In this document: positions 43,707-54,282 of the stretch, one piece after another
Position numbering within the stretch: the first letter of the stretch is position 1
How the letters are laid out: each line of letters starts with the position of its first letter
From: Ulva prolifera
Taxonomy: Eukaryota > Chlorophyta > Ulvophyceae > Ulvales > Ulvaceae
Direction of reading: 5' to 3'
Assembly (NCBI GenBank): GCA_023078555.1
Contig: CM041204.1
Span: forward strand, 2,022,485-2,086,484
Length of the DNA: 64,000 nucleotides
Position numbers and translations under genes: made by a program
The notes under the pieces: model-generated
The model's database searches: none
Told to the model about the DNA's origin: nothing
The model's input: only the letters and a program-made list of their open reading frames with translations

Positions 43707-46700
43707 ATGCTTACGAATCACGCCGCTGGTCGATCTTACCTGGCCTGCTCAGCTGATGGAATTCGAGCCCGTGGCAGGAGAATGCAAGCGCTATGCAATA
43801 TCCCGCCCATTCTAGCGACCACTTATTCATCTGTAAAACATCTGGCAGAATTTGTTGCCTCTTACGAGAGATTGCCGGTGGGTAGTCAAGCACGTTCCGA
43901 CTGTAGCGACGTTTGTGGTCCAGTCGGGAGAACACCTGATCCTCGCTGCCAGTCAGTACAGGGGAAGGACTCGCTGACTGTGAGGGACGATGTAGAAATT
44001 CAGGACGCGATCTTTGTTGTGGAGCATGTATCTTGCAGCCTCTCGGCATACGTGCCCGACACAGCCGAGTGGGACGCAGTACGGCACCTCCTGATGTCCA
44101 GGCCTTACCGATTCTAATTTGAATTTCCAATGTGTGACGAAAATTGGCTGTTTGAAGGTCGTGTCTAGGGCATTCAAGGCACTCCAGGCAAGGCGCGAGG
44201 CATCCCATAATGTCTTGCTGAGCGGGGCACAGGTTCGCCCTCAACCGGGAAGCTCTATCCTGTGCTTCCAATGGCGGAAACAGTGCCATGGGCTGCAGTC
44301 TCACTACATGCTGTCCACTCTAATAGCAGCGCCCTACAGCTGCTACAGGCTTGGCGACCAGCACTGGGTCAACACCTGGATGTTTGGCCACTGCTGATAG
44401 TCTGCAGTGACGCAGACGCCAAGGCTTCGCTTGTTCCTGCCGAATCTCCACTGGTCAGCTGCTACGGCGAATATGCTTGCTGGCTGTGGCGCTCCAATGC
44501 AGACAGCGTTGCATTGCACACTGTCTCTGCACGTCTACAGCGATTGTCAGTGGCTCAAGGCTGCAACCATGAGCCAGGATCCTGGCTCATGATCGCAGCC
44601 AACACAAACAAGCTGCAGCAGCTCCAACATCTCTGTCTCACAACTGTGCCTTGGCTGCACCAAAGTTTCCCTGGCCCAGATTCTGCTGTCGGGACAAACT
44701 TCCACGCACTGTACACCTCCTTACAGAGACAGCAAGCCCACAACGCTCAAACAATTCTCCAGACCACACGGCAGCGTGGTGCATGTATATCCAGACTGGG
44801 TACGAAACACATCAGGCCTTTAGCTGCATGACTGAAGAGGTGTTGACGGTGCAGGGAGGGTATGATGGGGCAGCAGGCAGGTACCCCAACGCCGCTCTCG
44901 AGCACCTCCACAGCCAGCCCTGCTGGTGGGTCCTGCCCCGCCGACTCAGCAGCGCTGCGCTGCACCACCTGCTCGTCAGCTGCTCTGTGTTCGTGCAGCT
45001 ACCCGGGTCCTCAGCGCTCCTGCAGGTCGCTGGGCATGCATTTGCCGCCGTGGCACGGAAGCGGCTTCAGGTGCGTCCATGCTCCACAGAAGGCATGCAT
45101 GCAGTATGACCAATGACAGCGCCTGTGACCCCCACTGTGACCCCCCCTGTGACCCCCCCTGTGACCGGTCGCCACTGAAGGCAGCCTCACAGCGTTGCCT
45201 GCACATCATGCACGCATGGTGGGGCCTTGAGGAGAGTGTTGGGAGGCTGCGCCTCGGTGGCTGGGTGGTGTGGGGCTGCTTCACATCAGGGGGCCAGAAC
45301 TGATGTGAAGGGGCCAGAACTGATTTGTCTGTGTTTGCTGTCCGTGTAAGCCACGCAATCTGCAGCGCACAATCTGTATGCTCAATGAAGTTGCCTATGT
45401 CCTGATGCACGCGGACATAGATGTAGTCTGGTCAAGACTGCCGGGGGTGGAAAGACTATCACAGGCTGTGATTCACAGCCGTTCGCTGCAGGGCGATGTC
45501 CCAGGCCGCGCTCCAGGCACCTGCGCAGGCAGGGCCACACCTCCGGCCTCGCACAGCGCGCACAGCGTGCGCAGCGCAGCTGCTGCCCCAGGGGCCGCGG
45601 CAGCGGCAGCAGGGGCCGTTCATGCCAGCGCCTCGAGGCGCGCACGGAAGCGGCCGCGGGCTGCACTGGACGGCGCCGGACGTGAACGCGGCCGCGGCGG
45701 TGCGGGGGCAAAGGCGGGCACCGGTCGGATGGCGGCTTTCGCGGCGCGCGCTGCTGAAGCGCTCGAAAAGGTGCGGCGCTGCTGTGCTGCGCGATCGCTA
45801 TCAGCGTGGCAACATCGGGAACCGTGGGTCGTACCTGAACGTGTGGTGATTCACTCCACTGCTGGTATGTCGCTGGCAGTACCCTCCCATGCCTGGTGGT
45901 GATGTGTGCCTGTGCTGGCCACGCTGTCGCCAGCACAAGCACATCAGCACCATGCGCAGAGAGGCCCCTGTGGCCTCGGCTTTGCAGCCTTATTGGGGTG
46001 GCTCCGGCCCCACCCCCGTGAAGTGTCTGTTCGTCTGTTTTTACTGTGGCAGTGGCTTACCCTGTGGAGGGGACCACCAGACGCTGGTGTGATCGGGTGC
46101 AGAGCGAGGGCAGCGTGCCGCCGCCGAAGCGCTGCCGCGTGCCGTCCTGGAAGAGGCGGAAGCTCAAAGCACAGCACGCGGCACAGCACGCAGCACAGCA
46201 GCAGCCACCGCCGCCGGGAGCGCGCGCAGTTGCGCGTGTCCGTACACCGGGCGCAGCTCCGCCAAGGGCCCCCCTCCCACACCGGCCTGAGCCCCCCTCC
46301 AACACAGCTGCGTCTGGCGCGCGCACGGTCGGTGGCGCCCCGGCGGCCGCGCCATCGGACGAGGCCACCGGTGGACACAAGCGGGACTGCCGCCGTGGCA
46401 CAGGCCCCGGCTTTCCAGCGGCATGGCCGACGAAGCTCACGCTCCCCCGCCAGGCGTGCTTCTTCTGCGCAGAGTTCCCGCCGCGCGCCGGACTGCCACG
46501 GTCAAACCCGCTCAGCGCGCTCGCTCCGTCGCGCGAGAGCGCGCGTGCGATGCTTGCATCCATCTGGGGCTCCACCGCGCCGCTCGGGTCGGAGGCGGTC
46601 TATAAAGCAGGCGACTGCCGCAGGGCTGCTGGGTGTAGTCTGCGGCTGTCGCCGGCGCAGCAGACGCTGATGCTCGGCACCGCCGAGAAGCTGCTGCGGC

Positions 46701-49700
46701 GTGCACAAGCGCTTCCGTGGCACGCCCTGCTGGAGGCCCACTGCCCATGCCCGGACATCAGCCAGCACGCGCAGCACGGACAGCGGCCCTCCCGTAGTTC
46801 TGATGTGGAGCATACCCCTGCCGTGCATGCTGGGCGTGCTGGGCGTGCTGTGTCCGTGCGGCACAGCACAGATTGCGTGCCACATGATCGGAGGAAGACG
46901 GGCGCGTTGCTTGGCACGACCAGCACTGCGGCGGTGTGTGGCTTCATGTGCGCTGTGCTGCGGCGGCTGCTGCCGGCGGAGCTGCTCGGCGGGCGCCGCA
47001 GCGCCGGCATGCATGCGCTGCTTCGGCACGTTTGCAAGTTTGCCGTGCTGCGGCGCTTTGAGCAGATGACGGTGCATGACGTCATGCATGGCCTGTGCAC
47101 AAAGGGGCTCCCGTGGCTAGACGTGCTGTGCGCTCCAGAAGTCCTTCACTATCTCAGATGTACCTTTGCACGTTTGATGCACAGCTGCGATGATATCGTC
47201 CACCCCTCTGTTCTGCTGCTGCTATGCTGAGCACCACAGCATGCAAGCTGTCGGCGGTGTGGGACCCTCGTGCCAAATCCTGAAGTATTTGTGGAAAGGA
47301 TGTGGGATGTGAGATGTGCTGCGTGCTGTGCAGGGAAGTGAGTGGCCACGCAGCACGCAGCCACAGTACGCGGCAGCAGCAGGTTGCACTGCTTGTGTGG
47401 TGGATCTTTGGCGCTGTTGTCACCCCCATTATTCGATCGTTCTTCTATGTCACGGAGACTCAGCCGCTGAAATGGGCGACCGTCTATTACCGCAAGCCGG
47501 TGTGGCGCGAGCTGGAGCGGCGCGCGATTGACTCCTTGTCCAGAAGCATCTTTACGGTGAGCAGCCTGATGCGTACACGCCGAAAGACTGTTTTCACCTA
47601 GCCATGTAGTGCCCGTCCCCTGCCGCTCTCACGCGATCTTGAATACCAACGCGAAATCTTTGCGGCAGAGCCCGTGAACCTCCTTGTATGTCAAGTGACT
47701 GCATGTGTGTAGCCGATGCCGGAGCGCGCCGCGCTGCGCATGCTCGCCACCCGTGATCTGGGCATGACACGCCTACGCCACCTCCCCAAAACATCGGGCA
47801 TGCGGCCCGTCGCCAACCTGTCATGCAAGACTACCGTGCGCGTGCCCAAGCGGCTGCGAGACGGCGGCGGCCGTAAGCGCCGCGACCCTGACGGGACGGA
47901 GGGCAGGCCTATCTGCATCGACGACGACGATGCATGCAAAGGCTCACCGGAAAGAGGGGCTGTGGACGCGCAGGCGCAAGCTGCAAAGCGGCGCAGACAA
48001 CGCTCGCCGGTCTCCCCGCTACCCGAGAGCCTTGCTTTTGAGCCGATCAACAGAGTGCTACAGCCGGTGCATGCTGCACTGAAGCTCGAAGCACAGCACG
48101 CAGCACGCAGGGCTGGTGTTGAGGCCTCGGACAAAACCCTATCGCCAGCTGGTGCGGTTTGTTTCACTAAAACCCTGTCGACTGGAGCCAGCCACCCTCT
48201 GAAGCAAACCCGCCCCTCAGACGCTGCTGTTGGCCAAATCACTGTGGTGTACCCCTTCAGCAGGTGGGCCCGTTCATTCAGTTCTCACTGAGTTGTCACT
48301 GTCCGCTAACGGATACAGCCAAGTAAACCCAGATTTACCGTACTTGACTTCAATGTGTCATGCTCACTAGGGATGTGCTTTGCTCTGCAGCGTGCAAAGC
48401 GTGCGGAGCACGTCTCGACCGCGAGCCCCGCGTGGCCCCAGCAGCCCCCGGGCACAAGGTCTTTGCCGGGTCGGTGCCCTCATATGCCGAGGCCCACCGC
48501 CACCTCAGCGCATTTGCCGCCGTGTGGCGCGCCGTGGGGCGGCCGCCGTTGACTGCGCTGTCCTTCGATGTCACCAAAGCTTTTGACAACGTCGATGTGG
48601 ACAAGGTCAAGAAGCTTCTGGAGACTTCCGTCATCACAGGCGATGATGGGTGGGAGGTTCACGCTGCAAAGGAGACGGTGAGGGCTCGCGGGCGTGCCAT
48701 CATCAAGTGCGCCCCCCGCTGTTGTTGCTTGTGAGCCCACTCCGGTGATGTCATGACATGCGGCCCGCCACTGCTTCGATCCGATCAATTGACATGACGA
48801 TGCGGCTTAGGCAATCGTGCGTGTGAGCCTCGACACGTGCTGCGTACATGTGGCTGTGTGCACAACACAACGTCATTTTGCCTGGCACACGTGTTGACGC
48901 GCCTGAACAATGAGGCACGTGTCGAGTGGATCCAGGCCTGCGCATGCATGCGCGCTGTGGAGGCGGCCGGCGGGGTTGACTTCGGCACGACACACAATCG
49001 CCATGCATGGTGTAGGTACCGGACGTACGCCGTGCCGCAGCACAGCCCCACCACATGTCCAGAGGTGCAGCAGGAGTGCGAAGCAGATGATGGGCCGTCC
49101 GGCGCTGCAGGGGCGACACGCGCTCGTGTGCTGCACCCGCGCCGAGGCAGCGCGTTGGCAGCAATGCACAGCACGCTCGTGGCGCCGCACAGCACGCTGG
49201 CAGCGCTGCACAGCATTCTCGTGGCGCCGCCGTCGCACCTTGGCACTACGGACATGCATGGTGTGGGCCAAGAGGGCATGCTGCGCGCTGCGCTGCCTGG
49301 CAGTGATCTGATGGTTGATCTGCCCACAAGCGTCGAGGACGCTCCGAATCCGTGCGCAGTACGCACAGCATGCACAGCACGAGCGCACGCAGCTGGTGCA
49401 TGTGGCTCAGCACAGGTTGGCAGCGCCAACGCGACCAGGGTGGTTGCCGACTGCGGCCGACGCTCGACGCTGAGCCGTGCCAGATTCTGGAACCTTCTGG
49501 AGTCGCACCTCCAGGGGTCGCTGGTCAAGCTCCGTTCGCAGTGCGACTTCACGCTCCCAGACGCGGCTCCCCAATACCGACTGCTGTTGCGGCTAATTTA
49601 CAATGCGAATCCTTGTGCTCTGCCTTTGTGGCGTTGAAATCGCACGCAGGCAGCAGCCAATCAACTCCTGCCAGCACGGGTAGGCACCATGCATGATGTG

Positions 49701-52212
49701 CGTCCGGCCGCGCACGCACACCGCTGGCCACTTGCCTCAGGGTTGGTGCACGCCCACCAGATCATGCGTCTTCAGGGTTTCCACGTCCAGGTCTTCCCTC
49801 AGGGCTCTGTGCTCGCGACGCAAGTGTAGCCTATGTTGCACCATGTATCTGACCATGTGCGTCAGAAATACACAAAAGGCAACGACAGAAGACACTACAA
49901 AAGAATGGTAAGTTGGCGGCTGTGCAGGTGGTATGTGCAGCGCCGGGGCATCCCACAGGGCTCCACCACCTCCAGCCTCCTCTGCGACCTCTACCTCTCC
50001 CACCTCCAGGCCACCGCCCTCGCCCCTGCACTCACACCCGGCCCCCTTAAGCCCACCGCTGGCCCCGACAACCCCCCGACACAACCCCATGCGTGTGCTC
50101 GCACGCCGCCAATTGCCCCAGAGCCACCCCGTCAATGCACTGCACATTTATCCGCGGTACAAGGGCAGAGCACGCATGCTACGAGCGCCGCTGCGCTGCC
50201 CAGAAGTTCTTCAGTCACAGCACAGCACGCGGACCAGCACACAGGCAGTAGCAGCCGTGATGCGCATGCACCGCCGCGCCCGTGCTGCGTGCTGTGCGGC
50301 AGTGCCAGCGCCCAGCATGGCGGGGGGCAGGAGTTGAGGCCGCTGCTGATGCACATGGCGGATGACTTTCTGTTGCTGACGCCTGTGTCTGAGGTGGCGG
50401 AGCGGGTGGCGCAGGCGTGCTTTGACACGCTGCCACAGCACGGTGTCTCTGCCAGCGCAGGTGCGACAGGCTGCCCTCTGCACTGTCACTGTGTTCAGAA
50501 TCTGCAGGACCCTTGTAGTCACGGCCGCTCGGCATCTCGGCAGCCGTTGCCGTACAGCAGCAGCACCTCTCGGCCTTGTGGCGGCCCGTACCGGCAGCCC
50601 TCCTTTTGCACCTGGAATGCATGACACACATGCGTGATGCTTCACCTTCTACCTGCCATGCTGTGATCCCACCCTGATGACCCTGTGTCTGTGCAGACAA
50701 GATGCACTGCAGCCGCCCCCTGCGCATACTACAGCTGCCCACTGGCTCACACGCCAGTCCCATTGGACCGTGTGACGCACATGAGGGCCCCTCCATCACT
50801 GATTCCAGAGCACAGCACGCACAGCACGCCAACACAGCCACTGATGGCCTGCCGCGGCAGGTGACGGGGGCTGCGGGGCCCCCGGAGGACAGAGCTGCTG
50901 CAATGGCACGAGATCATGGGTCTGCGCGCCAGGGAGACGAGCAGCCAGCCACAGCACGCAGCACAGGCGGTGCGCAGGCGGTGCCGTGGTGTGGCCTGCT
51001 GCTCGACGCGGAGCGGCTGAGCCTGCAGGTGCGCAAGTCCAGCTGCCCTTGCTGCGACAATAACCTGATGAAGCCCTGAGTTTTCGGGGCAGCCGACCCG
51101 AATAACATATTGAGGGTCAGAATCGTGTGAACTGTGTGTGTATGGCAGATGACGTGAGCAGCCGCCCGGCAGGCCACTGAATATGCCCTGGCCAGATCCG
51201 CTCCAAGTCTCTGCTTTGCTCCTAAGCCAGATGACTCGCTCGGAGCTGCCTTTCCGCGCGATGGAGATGCCAAGTGTCTCTTTTTCGCCCGACTTCCACA
51301 CAAAAGTCCCGATTCTACCTGAGCAGGGAGTCCCAGATGGTTCTGCTGTCCACGCATGTGCTCTTCACAAGAACCGAGCAATTCGTCTCAAAATCTTAAC
51401 CGCCCGCCATGACCAGTACACATGCACACGTGTTCATGCAGCCGGATTACGCTCGATTACACGGCCACTTTGCGCGAGACCTCGTCAACGCGCCCGCCTG
51501 CCGCCCCGCCGCGCTCCCGGCCAAGGTCTGTGGCTACCTCAACGCCAGCCTCCGCCCGATCCTGCTTGACCCGACACTCAACGGGCCCGCAGCAGTCGCC
51601 GCCACCATCCATGCATGCGCAGCGCTCGCCGCGGTCAAGATGCACTGCTGCCTGCGGTCCATGCGTGAGCGCGGCGCAGCAGGCCGCCACGCACAACACG
51701 CAGCACAGCGGCGCGGACTGCGCGGCAGCGGGTCCGGGCCGCGCTCACGTGTGGCTAGAGGCGCAGGGCCCCGGCCGTGTGGGAGCCGCAGCAGCGTCGC
51801 GGCGGACTTCAGCGTGCTGGCCCTGCGGACTCTGGATACTGTGAGTGGCTACATGGTTAGCACATGCATGCGGGCTTGGGCCGCGCTCCCCGGTGCCCCT
51901 GTCCAGGGCCATGCCATGGACCAGCCGGCTGACACGATCACTGATAGTCCAGCAACAGTTGCATGCGTGTGCGAGGCCGTGCCGGGCGGTGATGATGAGG
52001 GCCGGGCTCTCACCGCCGCCGATGTGGAGCTGCTGGCGTTGTCCGCTTTCCAGAAGGTTCTGCGGCGGAAGCATGCGTCATATGGTGGGGCCCTCAGCGA
52101 GATTGCGGGCCGACAGCGGGCGAGCCGGCTGCGGCGGCGGCACGCGGTGTGGGAGCAGATCATCGCGCCGAGTAGCCAGCTTCCGGCGGAGCTGCGAGGG
52201 ATAGAGTGGTAG
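43707..52212 (+). CDS. TERT: telomerase reverse transcriptase, 12 exons
   Basis: TERT copies the telomerase RNA template onto chromosome ends in the nucleus. Exon model from the ATG at 43782 (43707 is also in frame): 43782-44078, 44158-44232, 44855-45070, 45492-45770, 46103-47127, 47334-47556, 47713-48115, 48391-48649, 49016-49540, 49928-50460, 50697-51028, 51442-52212; about 1,645 residues, phases consistent. N-terminal domain: IPPILATTYSSVKHLAEFV to QPCWWVLPRRLSSAALHHLL. RNA-binding domain: LPRQACFFCAEF, WHALLEAHCPCP, GFMCAVLRRLLPAELLGG, and motif T RSFFYVTE. RT: motif 1 RLRHLPKTSGMRPV, A SFDVTKAFDN (Asp at 48567), B' YVQRRGIPQGS, C MADDFLLLTP (DD at 50361-50366), D VSASADKMH restored by splicing, E VPWCGLLLD. 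C-terminal extension: KVCGYLNASLRPILLD and ELLALSAFQKVL. The catalytic Asp triad is intact. The exon 8/9 border is least certain (alternative donor 48678). The protein is longer than the usual 1,100-1,200 residues because of Ala/Gln/His/Pro-rich inserts. Confidence 0.9.
44559..44600. repeat. 42-bp near-perfect palindrome in TERT intron 2
   Basis: CATGAGCCAGGA and its exact inverse meet at 44579/44580 (24 bp perfect). With the flanking GGCTGC/GCAGCC arms it extends to 42 bp with two mismatched pairs and no loop. Confidence 0.8.
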
Positions 52213-52975
52213 CAGGGGGAATGCACACTGCAGCTGAGGCTGCTAGTGCGAATTTGCTGTATGTACTAATTCCTGGGTATAATTGAGACAAGTATGAGTC
52301 TGCATCGCGCACGAGCGCGGGGCTGTGGTCTGTAAATTTCGCAAGCAAAGAAGGCAAATTCACTCTATCGGTGTTGTGAATTCATTCCCTTTTCCCTTCA
52401 AAGCTGATCTGTGCCGCTCTCCAGCTGCTCATGTGCGGAGTGGCCAACCAGGGCAAGGGGTGAATGCATGGGAGCCAATCGGCGGCGCCCTGCCATGGAC
52501 AGCCGCAATCGTGGGCGCGGCGCTGAGGCATGCTGCATCGCTCGTGAGCGCGCTGGCAAAGCATGCTCTGTGCCAGCCATGGGCACATTGACCTGGACAC
52601 CTTGCACGGTTGCTAGCTAGCGGGAGGCAGTGCACAGCTTGTCAGGTGGGTCAGTGGGGTCAGGGGGATGGGGTTGAGTCGTCTTTCTAGACGGCGCTGC
52701 CAGAGCTCCCCGGAGCATATGCGTAGGCATACATCACGACGTTCTGGTACCGCACGGGCCAATTGGTGTGCCCATGCATCATCAACTTTGAAATGGCTGT
52801 GTCCATTGAGACATGGACATCCCTAGCACCTGGGACCCCCCCCCTACGCCTTGCATGTGCGGTGCCGGTGTACCCGCCAAGGCGGGTTATGCCATGGTGT
52901 GCAAGCAGGTACCTGCTGGTGGCAAAGGTGACCCAGATGCACGATGCACAATCACATGGTACCTCGACAGCCCAA

Positions 52976-53153
52976 CTGTGGTAATCAAATGGTGATCTGT
53001 CTTGCTATTGATACCCCTGTTCAATACACACAGAACACCTGTGCATCTTCTGTTCAGACAAGATTACATGTGCTAAGTTTGTCTCACCTGTGGTAATCAA
53101 ATGGTGATCTGTCTTGCTATTGATACCCCTGTTCAATACACACAGAACACCTG
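52976..53153 (+). repeat. 66-bp direct repeat, two exact copies
   Basis: The segment beginning CTGTGGTAATCAAATGGTGA is present at 52976-53041 and 53088-53153, 112 bp apart. A further 27-bp segment, CCTGTGCATCTTCTGTTCAG and on, is shared by 53038 and 53256, so the area is a local mosaic. Confidence 0.85.
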
Positions 53154-53828
53154 CAGTGAATGCTCTCTGAGCAAACTTTCTTCCCACAGCGTTCACACAC
53201 AACAAGACTTAGCACTTCAAAACATAATTTGAGCTATTGTGGCTGGAGGTACATACCTGTGCATCTTCTGTTCAGACAAGATGTCTGCTACAGAATGCAC
53301 AGTGGTATTTATACCTTTCACCAGCACACTCACACACACACACACACCACAGAAACACACACACATTTAGATTTACTTTACTTTACTTTACACAAGTGGT
53401 CTGCTCTGTGCAGCTCAAATCCTCCAGGATCTCCAATCCACCAGCACACCATACTATGCTATGGTGTGTCGGACTCTCAGGTCACTATGCTATGCCGCAG
53501 CTCAGCATGCGTACATGACTGGTTTCCCTCAGTCTTTATCACTCGTCTCACAGGTGCATGCAGCACTCACTGTGGACTCAGAACACACAATTAGTAGGGT
53601 GCAGCCGCAGCAACAGCTAGCTAGCTACTGCACCTCTCGGTTAACTATATCAAAAAGCATGACTTATTCACGCAGAGCCCAGAGAGCTCTGTGCTGCCAC
53701 ACCAACCCAGCTGGATACGGTGCACTGATCAGTGATCATGAGCCCGGGCACATTCAATTCAGTTGGTACCTTGATCACGGCACCACTGCCTTCCAAAGTA
53801 AGCCTGAAGCAAAATTGTGCCCGGTAGT

Positions 53829-53873
53829 TGTGGCAGTCCAGTGATATGAGCGCTATACCACTGGACTGCCACA
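53829..53873. repeat. hairpin with 15-bp perfect arms
   Basis: TGTGGCAGTCCAGTG (53829-53843) and CACTGGACTGCCACA (53859-53873) flank a 15-base loop. A related hairpin lies at 60743-60805. Confidence 0.85.
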
Positions 53874-54282
53874 GTAGTCATTGCATGCTCCTCGAGGAAC
53901 GTAGCGTCAGGTACGTCGGTGCTGACAGGTGCACCGAGATGTCGAGGCTTGCATGGAAGTCAAAACTGCGCCTTCCGTGACGCTGCGGATCCTGCACATC
54001 ACAATGGGTCGGTCCATAAACTAGAATAGATATGTGCGTCAGTGGGTGATAGCGGGGTGATGCACGGTGCGCAAGCTTTGGGTGCAGCTGTCCAGACGAG
54101 GCACCGACCACACGCGGATCGTACTGAAGACTGGCTCAAACAAGGCTGTTGCCTTGGCGTAGGTATACGTGATTTCGTGCCTAGGCTTTGAACTTCAAGT
54201 TTTCCTGATTTGCAGAGTCTGTGCTAGCTATTTACCGGGTATAGTCTGGCTAGCGCTATAGCTGTCAGAGCTCGCGATCAAC

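Larger units (their letters stand above)
52213..54282. other. intergenic between TERT and the BTB-LRR pseudogene
   Basis: TGTAA near 52332 is a candidate TERT poly(A) signal. A 60-codon frame at 52813-52995 (with CTITWYLDSP near its end) and a frame ending at 53844 with a similar FSWYLDHG are noted but not called. The stretch also holds a 66-bp direct repeat, a CA-rich tract near 53325, a (TTTAC) tail near 53370 and a perfect hairpin. Confidence 0.5.

Noticed and set aside
44262-44831. 189-codon open frame in TERT intron 2
   Set aside because: It sits between two exons that join perfectly in phase, has no motif, and would break the N-terminal domain.
47716-50624. RT motifs read as another LINE
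   Set aside because: Motif T (FFYVTE), the motif E WCGLLLD signature, and the RNA-binding and C-terminal domains in order are specific to telomerase.
52813-52995. 60-codon frame with CTITWYLD and a similar end at 53844
   Set aside because: The similarity is only a few residues, there is no start or splice support, and the first frame's stop lies inside a duplicated segment.
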